Shown: positions 35,612 to 47,994, counted from the first letter of the stretch. The stretch is DNA of 64,000 nucleotides from Myotis daubentonii (GCF_963259705.1 NC_081851.1:17892145-17956144); one strand, 5' to 3'. Program-made: numbers and translations. Notes: generated by a model from the sequence alone, not told the origin.

Positions 35612-36309
35612 CTCTAGACCACTCGCTGTGGAACCAAGGCCGGACTCAGCTCACCCAGGAGAAGGGGATGGTCCCACCACCAGGCGGACACCGCCACTTC
35701 TGCTCCTTGTGGCCTGGTGAGCTGCTTTGACCTCTAAGGGCTGACAAAGGGAATGGGGCAGGCCTCAAAATATTTGTTTCTCTGGGGCTGGAGGAGTTGA
35801 GGCACCTGAGGGTCAAGAGCAGGGTCTGGGGCAGTTTTCTGACACTAGAAGCGCCAGGGAAGCCTGGCTAAGGAAGCCAGGAAGAAGCCAGGGCCTGGGC
35901 ACATCCGTCAGCTGCCAGTTGACTTGAGAGAACCAAGTGTGACAGTACGCACCACGGGGAGGCATCATTTGAAGACTACGTTGTTAGTGCTCTGCTACGC
36001 CCGCTCCCTGCAGGAGCGCAGTGCATCCCCACCCCGCTTCTGGGAATAACTTCACCTCCACCTTCACTGGCCCTCATTCCTCGTCATGGTCTTCCCTCCG
36101 AAGGACCTTGCTCCCTTTAATTTTCTCGTCCTGAACTTCTACACCTCCAGGATCCATGTCAAACGCCAGGTAACCATGAAGGTCTCGCTCTCTCAAGGGG
36201 ATGTGGCCTCATGTCCTTGAAACGGGCAAAGTCAGCTTTTGCAGATATTTATATGTATGGCTACTCTCCTACAGGCTCCCAGAAAACCTTTCTTTTGCAT
36301 CCCCTACAG

Positions 36310-36518
36310 CAGCGGTTCTCAACCTGTGGGTTGCGACCCCTTTGGCGGTCGAACCACCCTTTCACAGGGGTCGCCTAAGACCATCCTGCATATCAGATAT
36401 TTACATTACGATTCATAACAGTAGCAACATTACAGTTATGAAGTAGCAACGAAAATGTTATGGTTGGGTCACAACATGAGGAACTCTATTTAAAGGGCCA
36501 GAAGGCTGAGAACCACTG
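36310..36518 (+). mobile_element. SPIN non-autonomous hAT (209-bp short form)
   Basis: Nearly identical in layout to the copy at 35227. Perfect CCCTACAG duplications at 36302-36309 and 36519-36526. Confidence 0.95.
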
Positions 36519-36526
36519 CCCTACAG

Positions 36527-37224
36527 TGAGGTTTCTTTTCTTTTGTTTGAAATCCATGAATGGGAAATTTTAAAAAAAGAAAAAGAATAGAACAGAAATT
36601 GTCAGTGCATCATACATAGTACCAATAAGTGTAACCGTGACAGTTTATTTCAGTTATGTGCTTGTATGTTCCGGAATATAGTGGGTTGCAATGTTAAATG
36701 TACTTGTTACTGTGAGTGATGGTCTGAAACATTTGCAAGCCATTGCTCTACAGTACCTATCCTATGCCTAATACTCCATGAATGCTTATTAAATTGAACA
36801 AATTTATGAGTATAAAATATCCATTAATTACAACTTCAAAGATTCAAATTTGAAAGAATATAAAATATAATGCCTATCTGAACAAAAGTAAATAGATTCC
36901 GGCCTATGTGAAGCTACTGGGGATGGTAGTGCAGTACAGAGGAATCTGAATATTTACTATTAAACTCCGACAGACTTTCTCCCCAATAACTAAACTGTGT
37001 TTATATTTAAGGAAGATTAAATCCAATTTTGACCAAGGTCACTTTGGAAAACTTTTCTCATTCACTGAACGTAACTCATGATGACAAAGTTCTGCATCTT
37101 TAAAATACTTGGTATAGGTAATTCCACCATGATTCATGAACGGATCTTTCGGATACATCATGACAGCCTTTGTTCACGCTCTTTCTTTGCCCAAGATGCC
37201 TCCATGTCCTGTCAATACCCCCAC
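36527..37224. other. Unassigned intronic sequence
   Basis: AT-rich with no recognised feature. Confidence 0.5.
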
Positions 37225-37545
37225 CCCCACCGTCTGTAAAAATTCCATTCATCTTCCAAGGCTTAGTTCAAAGGCCACCTTTTCCATGGAAGCCTTTTTT
37301 TTTTTTTTTTTAACTCAATTTTTCCTCTTTCCCTCCTCCACCACCCACCCCAGTCCCAAGTGTGGTCTTTCTGTCTTCTGAATAAAAAATGTTCAGAACT
37401 TCCCTTTTCACCCTTCTCATTCCCCTATTAGACGGTAACATATCAACCCACGGTTTATTCATCTTTGTATCCCCTACAGCAATCAGCACAAGGTCTTGTA
37501 CTTAAAGAGATGATCAATAAATATTTGTTAAATGAGTAAAAGCAA
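37225..37545 (-). mobile_element. L2 LINE 3' remnant, diverged
   Basis: Antisense L2-like blocks: CTTAGTTCAAAGGCCACCTT, GTATCCCCTACAGCAATCAG and GATCAATAAATATTTGTTAA. Contains a T run at about 37294-37311. Confidence 0.6.
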
Positions 37546-38624
37546 CCGTTAGCCTGTTATAGGGATGGACGTTATTTTAAAGGCCCTGAGGAATGGCTTA
37601 CATGCCCAGCTGATGAGAAGCTGGTGAAGAGCAGGGAGAAGGAAGGGAGGGAGGGAGGGAGGTGTGGGAGGCTGGGACCCTGCTCCTGTGGATATCTGCC
37701 CCTGCGAGCAACCGAATGACTTAAGCCCAGACTCTTCAGGGGATGTACCTCCACAGATGTGGAGCTGGTGAGAGTGAGAGTCTTCAACCTGTTCCACATT
37801 GTCCACTCGGGCTTCAAATCAGAAGTGGAAATTTCTTCTCAACTTTAAGGTATAGCTGAAATGAAACGTTGAAATGGCTATCTGGAGGTCAAAAGACCTC
37901 TCTTGAAAAATAAGGATAGGTGTTCCTGGTGGGGGGTGGGGGGGGCTAAGGAGCCAGAGGAGATGGTTCATGAATTATCAACTAATTGTCTATATTGATC
38001 ATATTCTACGCACAGAGCTTTTCTCTTCATAACGTCTATACAGACATCTGGGGACACTTTCTGTGACCACTAGACTAAGCTATTGAAGGTTCAAAACTAC
38101 AGACCTAACTAACAAACTGCAATTTGTTTTATTGGAAAATGATGCCCACCAATTAGAAAAAAAAAATAATTAAGGATTAAAATACAATTCTCTTTTCCAC
38201 CAACCTGTACCTCTCCAAAGAAAAGTGTTTTTCTAAGATGAACTAAAGGAAGAAGTTTCTAATGCTCTTTATTTTAAATTTATATATTTACGTTATATAC
38301 ATTCATATTAAATTTATATATATTTAAAATATACGTAATAAGTTAATTCAGATACAATAAGCATAATTTCCTAAACCTTGGTATTTCGTTTTCAAATTTT
38401 TAGTTTTAGATCAAAATCATTTAGGGCTCTGACCTTCTCTTTCTTTCATATTTTAACAAAACCTTAATTTCAAGTCCATCAAAATTTTGTTGTGTAATTA
38501 ATTTAATTAATTTTTGAGCCTCATAAACTGGGAGACATCAGCTGTATGATAGAAAATGCACTGGATTTTAAATTAGAAAAATGAGCTTTGAAATTAATGC
38601 CTCATCTGACTATAGGTCCTCTAG
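37546..38624. other. Unassigned intronic sequence
   Basis: No recognised gene or repeat; very AT-rich at 38265-38350. Confidence 0.5.
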
Positions 38625-38790
38625 TTGTAGATAGGTGATGCTGGGCAAATTACCTGATCATCCCCACCCTCATTTTCCCAAACTATAAAATGGGAATAAT
38701 AATAGTACTTGCTTCCTAAGGTTGTTTGTTGTGAGGATTAAATGACATAAAAACATGTAATGTATTTAGAACAGAGTTAAAACATGGAAT
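38625..38790 (+). mobile_element. MIR SINE
   Basis: GCTGGGCAAATTACCTGATC, AACTATAAAATGGGAATAAT and GTGAGGATTAAATGACATAA in MIR order. Confidence 0.82.
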
Positions 38791-38854
38791 ATACTTAGAA
38801 CAGTATTTGGTAAGTGGTAAGTGTTCACTAAACGTCCATTTGTTTTACAGTCTC

Positions 38855-38985
38855 AGTAAGTCACTTAACGGTTCAGACCTCCATTTCTTTGCCTATAAAA
38901 TGGGACTACTACAGCCTGTCACCTCTAGGATTGTTATGATTCAAATAAGCAAACGATGCATATGAAAATGTCTGACATGCAGAAA
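38855..38985 (+). mobile_element. MIR SINE
   Basis: AGTCACTTAACGGTTCAGAC, GCCTATAAAATGGGACTACT and AGGATTGTTATGATTCAAAT in MIR order. Confidence 0.75.
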
Positions 38986-39374
38986 ACACACAAATGTTAG
39001 TTATTTTGGATATCTATATATAACCTTAAAAGTAAGTCATAAACGTAAAAACTTATAAGCTTAAAAGTAAACCATAAAATTTAGTTAGAAAATACCATCC
39101 AAAAATGTATCCATGACTCAGAAAACGTCTCTGTTAAAATGCATACTCACGGAGTTTATCTTTATCAGAAACATATAAGCTTTTGTAAAATGTAATTTCT
39201 ACATCTGCAAACTAGAAAGACTCCCAGTCACGCACTTTCATAAGTGTACAGTCTGTACACTTCCATAGAGAAATTAATGCATTGGTTAAATCTGGTTGAA
39301 TGTATAGCGACTTTAAAAAATGATTTTTTTTCCACTTTTAAAAATAGTGAGTATACTGTAGCTAATGTAAATTT

Positions 39375-39500
39375 CAAGTCAACTCAACAGATATTTATTG
39401 TGTGAGTGTGTTCCAGGGAGCTCAGGGGGCACTAAGGCTGCAAAGGGAAGTAGGCTGAGGCCCTGTGCTGGAAAAGCCCACAAAATATTACTTGTAAAAA
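39375..39500 (+). mobile_element. L2-like LINE 3' fragment
   Basis: AACTCAACAGATATTTATTG and GCTGCAAAGGGAAGTAGGCT resemble the L2 3' 'tatttattgagcacc...' region. Diverged. Confidence 0.5.
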
Positions 39501-40279
39501 TCATGAGGGGGCTTCGAATGGAATCAGCAAGCAGACAAGCTGCATTAAAAATATGCCAAAACAATGTCTCTCCCTACGACTGGAAAACTGCAAAAGTCAC
39601 TTTTAAAGCACAGTTTCTTTCTAGAAACCTATTGAATTTGTGCCAGAAACCAACATTCCTAAATGTAAACCTGTAAAATAATAGGTATCTGTAAATGAAA
39701 GGCTGAAATAACCCTGGAGCAACCACACAGTAATTAGCAACTTTTATAGGGTAATAACATGTTTCATATTCATTTTACACTGGCTCTTTGAAGTTCCCAA
39801 TATCCCACAGTGTAATATATAAAAGTTTTATTACATTAGGGTCCATCCTCATGTATTTTATAAGAAACTGTTCCACAACACGCTAGCTTTGTGTCAAGTG
39901 CGTGACACCTGGCTTCAGAAAGATAAAAGTCACTAGAAACCTAAATCACTGAAAACATCCATCCATCCATATATCATCTCGACGATCTACAAATCATAAA
40001 GCAGTTGAGCTTTAAAACTGTACATTGCATATTCATGTGCACACCACTTGGAGTTGTAGACACGTGTGAGCTCTTTACGGAATTAAACCAAAAAGAAAAA
40101 AACAAAAAAAAACAAACCCTCAGCTCTACAATAATCAGGGCAGAATAGGGTGCAGTTAATATGCTTGTTTCAGCAGATGTTCATTCCCGTAAATATTAAA
40201 CAGAACACAAGTTCCTCCAGGAATAATATGCAGGCAGTAATTTTACCACCTGAATAGGGCTGGTTGGAAATATTTTAGG
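39501..40279. other. Unassigned intronic sequence before the CpG island
   Basis: AT-rich DNA bordering the island. No exon recognised. Confidence 0.5.
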
Positions 40280-41133
40280 CGAATGGGGTGGGGGGGAGCG
40301 CGGCGAGGGAGGGGGGTTACCGGTAAGAAGGATGTTGAAACAGCCAATGAGGTTTTTAAAACACCAGCAACCGGAATTAAACTGCTTCTAGCGGCGATTT
40401 ACCCACAGCAGCTCCCCAACCTGAGAGCCGAGCACCGCACCCGGAGGCTCCCAGGCCGCCCGCGCCTGGCGCGAGAGCTGCACGCGGCGCGGGTGGGTGG
40501 AGGGGGGCAGAGGACCGCTGTGCGAGGTGTGCAGAGAGGGCCCCCGGGAATGGTGAACCTCGAGGAAATGGGTCCCCTGGGCCGAGGCCTCTGGAATTCC
40601 CGCACGGAGACACACTCGCCCTGCCCTGCGCGCACTGCCATCGCGGGTGGGAGTGGGTGGGAGGGGCAGAGAGGACGGAGCCGCCGGGACCGGCGCCGGC
40701 GCCGCGCGCCCTGGCGGGAGCATCCTCCACCGGCGCTTCCCACAGCCCAACTCCAGGGGGTCGCGGTGTGCACCCGAGAGGGGCGAGGGGACTCGGGGGA
40801 GAGAGGGAGGGAGAGAGCGGGGCTCGGGGGTCGCAGGGTGGATCCGGCACTAGTGACACGTTCTAGAAAGCGGTTCTGTCTTTTCTCTCCATGGCTGCGC
40901 TCTGCCCCTAGCTCCCCAGATCCCCGGCCCCGGGGCTGGGGCGGGCGGCACCGGGCGAGGAGACTGGAAAGGGGGCACGGAGACCGGCAAGCGGCCGCGC
41001 GGCCGCCCGGGGAGGCGGGAGGGAGCGGGCGCCGGACCACCCCACCCCCACGCGCAGCCCCCGGCCCAGGTGAGGTCGGGCCGCGGCCCCCGTCGCTCCC
41101 GCCGCCCCGGCCGCCCGCCGGCATGGGACTCAC

Positions 41134-41186
41134 CACAGCGACTCGAGGTCCCATTCCTGGAGCAGGGCTAAGTCGAAGCTGTCCAT
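41134..41186 (-). CDS. AFF3: AFF3 first coding exon (partial CDS, 17 codons + 2 nt)
   Basis: AFF3 (LAF4) is a nuclear AF4/FMR2-family protein associated with super elongation complexes and transcription control. Read on the minus strand, the exon gives MDSFDLALLQEWDLESL, which I recognise as the AFF3 N-terminus. The start ATG (41186-41184) sits in a near-perfect Kozak context, CCCACCATGG. After the Leu codon come TG and then GTGAGT (donor at 41133-41128), so the split codon TG|N fits the Cys that follows in AFF3. AFF2 starts differently, and AFF1 and AFF4 lack this peptide. The remaining exons would lie below position 1 of the window on this strand. An open frame extends upstream to 41552, but it runs through probable UTR and intron and has no family support. 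Identification is high confidence; the splice phase is seen directly. Confidence 0.92.
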
Positions 41187-41244
41187 GGTGGGAGGTGTCG
41201 GTGTCAGCGCCGCCGCCGCCGCCGAGGTTCCGGCCGCCCGCGCG
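41134..41244 (-). other. AFF3: AFF3 exon 2 (5' UTR plus start codon), predicted boundaries
   Basis: On the minus strand a pyrimidine-rich tract ending TTTTCGTTGCAG finishes at 41245, a plausible acceptor. That gives a 111-nt exon ending at the GTGAGT donor after 41134. It has 58 nt of 5' UTR, including five GGC triplets (41209-41223 on the plus strand as GCC), then the ATG. The donor is strong. The acceptor is inferred from sequence only; the exon could instead be continuous with upstream UTR. Confidence 0.55.
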
Positions 41245-41381
41245 CTGCAACGAAAAGCGGCGCTCAAGGTGCATCCCAGCTGCGCCCGGGCCGCCGCCGC
41301 CCCCCGCACCCCCCACCCCGGTCGGGCTCCCCGCGCCCCCGCCCCTAACGCGGGGCCGGCGGCGGCAGCGGCCACACTCAC

Positions 41382-41870
41382 CCGCTCCCGGCTCGCGGCC
41401 GGCTCACTCAGGAGAGCGGCGAGCTCGCCGCGCCGCCGCCGCGCCCCTCCTCCTCCCCGCCCCGCGCCCGGCCCGCTGCCCCCGCCGCTCCGCGCCGCCG
41501 CCTCTTTCTCCTCTGGGAGGCGCGTGTGCGCGAGCGAGGCCGAGGCGCGCACCCGGAGCCCCGAGCCGCGCCCGCGCGCGCCCCTGCGCTCCCCGCGCCG
41601 CCCCTCGGGGTCCCGCGGCGCCCGCAGGCCGCGCCGGCCCCCGCGCCCCCGCGCCCCCGCCCCGCGGCCGCTCCGGGGCGCCTGGGGCAGGGAGCGGGCG
41701 GGGGATGCTAAGAGACCGCCGGTGCACCCCCGCCGCCCGGCCGGCCGGCCCGCTCTTTCGGGCCCAGAATCACGGTGACCCCGCCGGGCGCCCGGGCGGC
41801 GGGGACTGCAGACCTGGAGTCGCGGCCGGGAAATTCCCGACGCCCCAGGCCCGTGAGAGTTAACTGTGCC
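41382..41870 (-). other. AFF3: Probable AFF3 non-coding first exon (5' limit unknown)
   Basis: On the minus strand GGGAGCGG is followed by GTGAGTGTGG, an excellent donor with the exon ending at 41382. With the acceptor at 41245 this would remove a 137-nt GC-rich intron from the 5' UTR. The transcription start is not determined; the upper limit given is only the edge of the dense CpG island. No protein is claimed here. Confidence 0.45.
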
Positions 41871-41880
41871 GCCTCCAGCA

Positions 41881-44800
41881 GCGCCGTAAACAAACCGTTT
41901 AAAATATCTGGAGTCAGTAAGTTAAAGGAAATAAAGGGGACCCGGGAGGCTAGTTCTCCTGTCCGGACCTGCAGCTCGGCCTGCAGTGGGGGTCCCACCA
42001 TCCTTCAGCTGGCCAGTCCCTGGAAACCAAGCCCCCCTCTTTGTATTTCTTACAGGGAAGGGGGCTGGCCTCTGGGTGCAGACTGCAAACTTCCTGCCCC
42101 GATTCCAGTCTGGAGAGTGGCGCACTGTCAGCTGGAAGATGATAGAGTGTCATTGTGGCTCCTAAAAATCAAGTCCTTATTATCCTTCCTGGTTTTAAAG
42201 GACATTTTCCCCCTCCCGACTCTTAGAGACATGCTGAGAAGCCCATGTCCAAATCTGTTTCTCCCAAACCGGGAACCCTCCTGAGCCCCCACCCTCCCGC
42301 CCTTGGGCACAGCTCTGGGAGCCTCGCTGGGGATTCGCGAGGTTTCCTGGAGAGAGCGGTACCGAGCAGTGTAGTGAGGTCCCACCGCTTGCACCAAACC
42401 CCCACTCCTGCTGGGGGAGGCCTTTCTGGTACTCTTCCCCTTTGTTCTTCCTCAGTGAGAAGAACCACTGACTGGGGACCCTGGAAATCTAGACCCTTGG
42501 GTAGAAGGCACAAGATCCCTCCAGGGTCAAGCCTGAGTGTCACCCTCTCACCTCCCTGACCTGTGCGTGAGGATTAACAAACCCTGTCTGGTGAACATGC
42601 AGGGGAAGAAAAGACCAATGAGAATTCCTTCCTATTTGGAGTTGGATTACAAAATGCTCGCCCTTTCCTTCCCCCGGCTCGAAAGTAGTCCTTCCTTTAT
42701 TAGCATCCGTAACTAATGTGCAAAATGTAAAACAGTAAATTAAGGCAGAGTGACTGTCCACATAGTTCCAGAAAACGGAATTGTTATTTTACAAGCTTAC
42801 AACGCGGGTCCCTAAAAGCCTCCCTCCTTAGGCGAAGGTAGTACCAAGGCTACCAGAGAACAAAGAGACTGAACAAGCACAGGTGAGAAGAGCTGTCTTC
42901 CGGAAGCCCAGTCCGCAGTGTATTTGGAGAGGAAAAATGAAATCTGTCTCCCTAATATCTCCTTAGCAGACGCCTTTGCTGGAAATGTTTGCTCTGGCAA
43001 AAGTGAGCCGCTGGAGCCATCCAGACAGCATTCCCAGGAACAAAAGGTGCGGGTGGAGGGTGGAGGAGAGGAGGGAACAGCCCCTTTGGAAGAACTGCAA
43101 GTTCCACAGTCTGGACAAGGAATGCATCCTGTCCCTGTGCTGGGGGCTGCAGCGGGGAAGCTTCCCGAAAGCGGACCTCCCAGCCTCGCAGAGCCCTGGC
43201 CCTCCCTCCCCTCCCAGCACATCTGCTTATACAGAGGAGGGCTGCTGAAGGACAAACAGAGCATGTTTGTTGGGAGTCCCATCCAGGGCTTGAAGCTCAA
43301 GATACAGATTTGCCTTCGCCGCTGTGGAGGCTGGAGATGAGTAGATGGCCCCAGAGAGGGAAAGAGAAAGCTCTGGGTCCGTTTACCATGACAGGCCTGT
43401 CCCCTAAAGCCACATCTCCAAAGGAAGATTTATATTTGAATTTAGGCACGGTGCTTCCTGTTCATACAGGAGTGTACTTGAACCTCAAGCAGTTGCACTG
43501 GGTATTTAAATTTTTTTCATCCGAAACAGCTCCTATTTTCTGCGTGGGGCCTCTAGCCTGGACCTCTAGCCAGCATTAATACTTTTATTTCCAGGGGATA
43601 GAACGTCCAGGTGGGGAACAGCACCTTTTGAAGAAACCCTAGTAATAGTTGTAGATATCATTTTTACTAAGGCGTCGTGGAAATACGTCTAAATGAATAG
43701 TATTTAAAAGTACAATGTAGAACAATTGATAAGAGCCTTAGTAGGGAGATCTTTGTTGTTATTATTATTTATCTGGTTTATTAAGGTGGCCCCACTATTC
43801 TTCAGCCCTTATACCTATTCCAAAACAAGCATTTAATTTAGTTGTCAAATTTTAAATCCCTAATACAAAGCAAAAAGGGGCTTGGACTTCCTGGAATTAG
43901 AATGCCAGAACTGAAAGGGAAACATTTTTCATCCAGGAGTGAGGGACTACCTAAATTAAAAATTAAAAATAAAAAAAAGCTGATATTTCCTATGAAGTTG
44001 ATGTAGCATCTGTGCGCACTAATGACCTTGAGGCTTGAGGGACCTTTCTCCTGAGACAGATCCGCGTTTCCACAGACACTGCACGGCACCGCGCAGTTCC
44101 TGAGAGCCGTGGGGGAAGCAGCTCAAGGAGGGGAGCTGCTGGGCTTGGCAGGGCAGGTTTGTTTCGGCAAAATCTATGAAGAAAAGGCCTCGGGAATGAA
44201 TCCTTCTCAGTCTGGGGCGAGCGCCCCAGTGCCCTTAGCAAGGGCTCCACTTCCATCCCCCGAGCCTGGAGTGGGAGCCTCCTAAGTGGGCCCAGAAGCA
44301 AATCTGTGGCATCCAACTCAGACCTCCCTTTGGCTGAGCATGCATGGCTTTATTAACTCATCCCCGATCCTGAAGACGTGGCTACCCCTTGGAGGTCGCC
44401 TTTGTCACTAGGAGGAGATTTTCCTTTTATAATCTCTGTTCCCCTAGAAAAGAATGCTTGGCTGGCAGCCAGCTGTGCAGGTGGTCTTGCTGGAAGGTGA
44501 GGGAGCCTCTGCTCCCTGTCTTCCTCCCCTGCAGGGCTCCTCATTGCACCTTCTCTCCTGCTCAGCCAGGCTGCAGACCCACAGGCAGCCTTTCCCCTTC
44601 CAGGGGCTTCTTGGGTGTTCCTCACTGTATCTATGGATTGCAGAATAAGCCCTGGAGGCTTTCTGCTTGCAAATTACATGCTAATTTGTGGAGCCTGGAC
44701 AGCTTGGGTTTTCATCCACCTAGGCGTTCTAGCGTCTTCAGGCCTTTGTCTCTCCACTGCTGTCTCCAAGTGGTTCTAGCCTGGGACTGAGGTGCTTTTC

Positions 44801-46094
44801 TGCTTCCATTTTTTTCCATCATTCACCAGGTCCCAAGCAGATGGTGTGGCTGTGCAGGCTGTCATCACTCCTCCTATGTTTCCATGGAAACATGGGGCAT
44901 AGGGACCATCTCTGCCTTGGGTTCTCTGACAGTATCCTCTGGCGGAGAACTTCGGCACTCTGGGCCCCTCCCCCCTGTCTGCCCACAGTCTGGAGAGTTT
45001 GAGCACATTCTGCGGCCCTGGAAGCCAGGGTCATTTCAGAGATCATCCAAGCACCTACTCCCCACACATGGTTGTTAACTGGCCTGAAAAGGGAGGGCGA
45101 GGGGTTGGGGGCCAGTACTCCTGTCACATGGCTGAGGCCGATTCGCAGTGGTGGTTTATTTGGACTATTTTCCCCTCAGCCAGCTTCCATAATGGCTGAT
45201 TACTGCTCAGATGTCAAAAGAGATGCTCCTAAGATTGCATCAACTCATCAGGCAGCAGATACTTGATGAGCAAAGCGTGTTACTAGCGTTTTACACTTTA
45301 CTGACATTCTACCCCCTCCATGTGCATTTCTTTTCGTTTGTTTGTACAAAACCAGGTTTTCTCAAGGAGTGCACCTTCCTCCAAGTTTCTAACATCCTCC
45401 TGCCTATATAATTCACTTATATAGCCACAAAGGCATTAATTAGATTCAGAAGTCCATGGAAACGGCAGAGCTGGGCAGGGTCAGAGGCCAGGCAGGGCAG
45501 AGAAAAGAGCGAAGAAGATGACCCTTGGGAGAGGGTAAGAAAGTGGAGGGAAATTTTCCATGCCACTCAAGTGCAGACAAGACAAAAATAATTTCAAAAT
45601 GTGGTCAACTACCCTAACATTGTTGAGAGGATTAAAGTATTGTCTAATTAAAGAGGTTTTTCTTTCAAGTTGATCTGGTATGATTCCATGCATATATGTC
45701 TTTGGTGGTAGTTGCTTCTTATATAGCTGATACAAAAGACTAGTGTGTGAAGCTCACCACATTTTTTTTAAAGTACATAAAACAAAGCAGGCACATGAAC
45801 TGAAGAGGCAAGTTCAGGCTGCAAAGATATAGGCTATTCATGAAAGTGGATCAGAAAAGCATTTCCCAGATCATATATTTCGTGTCATGCTGACTTACTT
45901 GCAGGATAATCCCATTATTTGTGATAGAAGATCCCTTGGTGCTGGTAATAAGAACCAAACATCTGATTTAAAACTTAATACCCCCACCGGCTCCTTATGC
46001 TTCTTCAAGATGTGTACGGGACATTGTGGAAGACTCAAGGACTCTGAGCTTGTTAAATTTGGAGATTACCAATTATAACTATAGCAAACATTTC
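41881..46094. other. Unassigned AFF3 5' flank
   Basis: About 4.2 kb, poor in young repeats, with no coding exon recognised on either strand. Its low repeat load next to the island may mean regulatory content, which cannot be shown from one sequence. Confidence 0.5.
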
Positions 46095-46225
46095 TTTGTT
46101 ATGATGTACTGGGTACTGTTCTAACTATCAACTCCATTTATTCTTCCTGAAACCATATGAGATATGTAACCATTGCTCTTATCTTACAGGCGAGTAAACT
46201 AAGGAACAGATAAGTGTCACCAATC
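46095..46225 (+). mobile_element. MIR SINE
   Basis: ACTGGGTACTGTTCTAACTA, TTATTCTTCCTGAAACCATA and ATCTTACAGGCGAGTAAACT in MIR order. Confidence 0.75.
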
Positions 46226-47994
46226 AAAGCATGGCAGATGGGGGACTGGATCTCGCAGCCAGAATACCACACCACCTCCTGCCCTCCTTATCTGTAGCAT
46301 TGGCTCATTCCCATGCCTGTGGGTGCTTATACAAACCTAAACAGAAGGCAAGAGAGAGCCCTCTACCTCGCTCTCCTAATCTTTCTTCCTCTAATTTTGA
46401 CCCCAGACCTCTGCCATACCACACCCGGAGTGAGGCACTCATTCTCGCAATCCCAGTGTCCTCCTTTGCAACATGAGACAGCTGGGCTGCACATTCTTTG
46501 TCTCTGTCGAGTTCTGTTTTCAGTTGCTCCTTCCTCCTCAGTGCTGCTGAACAGAAATCCCTGGAGTAAGTCAGAAGAGCCATCCGTCTTCTCTTGTTTA
46601 AAGCTAGGAGTTCCTCCTCCACTTAAGCAAATCTCAAAGTGATTGCTATTCTGTTAAGAGTTAGCAGCAAACAAGACTATAGTGTCCAAGAGAAGGACAC
46701 TTAGCTTAGGTCTGGGGGGAAAGTCCAGTGACTGTGCGTGCCAGACTTTTCTCTATGGCTCTAGAGAGATTTGAGCATGGAGCCCCTGGAGGACCCTGAA
46801 GTTCAAAGTGGACCAACTATGACTCAGCCTGAAGACAACGCATTTCATAATTACATCTTGATGAGTTAAACATTGGCGGGGCAAGGGCAGCAGTGTAAGA
46901 TCCTCACCAGGCCTTTCAGGTAGAGGCATCTCCTACAGCTCAAAGATCCATAGTGGAGGTCCTCCAGCCAGATAACGAAGAAACAGAAGCAGAATCTACC
47001 ATATCAGGAGCTGAGACAAACAAGTGATGGCAGTCACACCTGGTTGCCTACTCAATATTCACCCACCCTCTCTACTAACAAAACCCAAGTTTGGTTTGGG
47101 GAAGTAATAGGCCCAGCTGAAATTGTATTTCCCAATTTCTATTATATAACTTTAATTCAGCAAGAACTGAACATGTAAGAATTTCCTGGAAAGTTTTGCC
47201 TTTCTGGAATAGGCACCATCCCTTCCTCTGGGTCACTCCCTTGTTTTTGTCCAGAAGGCCACTGGAGGTCTGAGATAGAGCACCCATCTTGGATCTCGAG
47301 GCCAAAAACCACAGACAAGTTGGCAGATCTAAAGCTAAAGCTTTCTTCACACAATTGTTCCATCTTTGAACCACCAATTTTCTCTGGACTGTTGAGGACA
47401 AAACAAGACCTTATTTGGCTGAACCATGCTAGTCCTGTTTTGATTACTGATGGAGAATCATGGTCCCCCAGTGTGCCCTGCAGTCAGGTCTACCAGCTGT
47501 CCCAGCCTTGTGCCCCTGCAGAGGCAGCACTGCAAGAGGAGCCGCTGTGATTTGGAAAAGCCCGTGTTTGCTTTTTCGGAACAAAATCTTGCCTTCTGGG
47601 TTCGCTTCAATTAAGAAACCCATGTTTGATTGAAGACTGATTAATGTGGCCCCAGCATTTTTAAGTACTCCATATTAATAATTGTTTATTTATTTTCATA
47701 GTAGCTATTAACCTGATTAAGTTCCTGTTACATCCTCACAGGATACTAGAAGATCTGTGTTCTGGAAAAGAGGGCAGGAATAATAATAGTCTGCCTTTCC
47801 TAACTATGCATGTTTCAGACCCTGTCATTGTTTCTACCAATAAACTAATTACCACTGTATGGAGCTGATTTGCTTCAGAGGGAGTTTAGAAAAACAACTA
47901 ATTAAGTACAGTATTTTGAAATATAAACTGCCTTACAGGGTTAGAACCCTATAATGAAATCAGAGAAGCTTGAAAGTCAAGAAAAGCCATAGAG
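46226..47994. other. Unassigned 5' flank
   Basis: No gene or repeat recognised. Confidence 0.5.

Larger units (their letters stand above)
1..41133 (-). other. AFF3: 5' part of long AFF3 intron (after first coding exon)
   Basis: Everything below the 41133 donor on the minus strand is inferred to be intron, because no second AFF3 coding exon was recognised. It is made of unique sequence interspersed with the repeats listed separately. AFF3 is known to have very long 5' introns in mammals, which fits. Plus-strand mobile elements here, including the provirus, are antisense to the gene. Confidence 0.75.
40280..41880. promoter_or_regulatory. AFF3: CpG island and promoter region of AFF3
   Basis: GC content and CpG density rise sharply from about 40280 and fall near 41880, with many GGGCGG/GGCGGG-type boxes and long GCC-rich runs. 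The AFF3 start codon lies inside, so this is very likely its promoter island, extending about 0.85 kb into the intron. At the upstream edge a FOX-core match (GTAAACA, 41886-41892) and an AT-rich TTTAAA/ATATTT patch (41898-41910) are visible. They could be promoter elements, but no start site is proven. Long open frames on both strands here are composition artefacts. Confidence 0.85.

Noticed and set aside
41130..41552. 140-codon minus-strand frame ending in the AFF3 peptide
   Set aside because: Only the last 17 codons match AFF3. The rest is low-complexity UTR/intron read-through, and the final Trp codon is an artefact of reading across the donor.
40283..41863. 526-codon plus-strand frame and a 305-codon minus-strand frame (40399-41316)
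   Set aside because: High GC content of the CpG island suppresses stops. The translations are Pro/Arg/Ala/Gly-rich with no domain, and both are in a different frame or on the opposite strand from the AFF3 exon.
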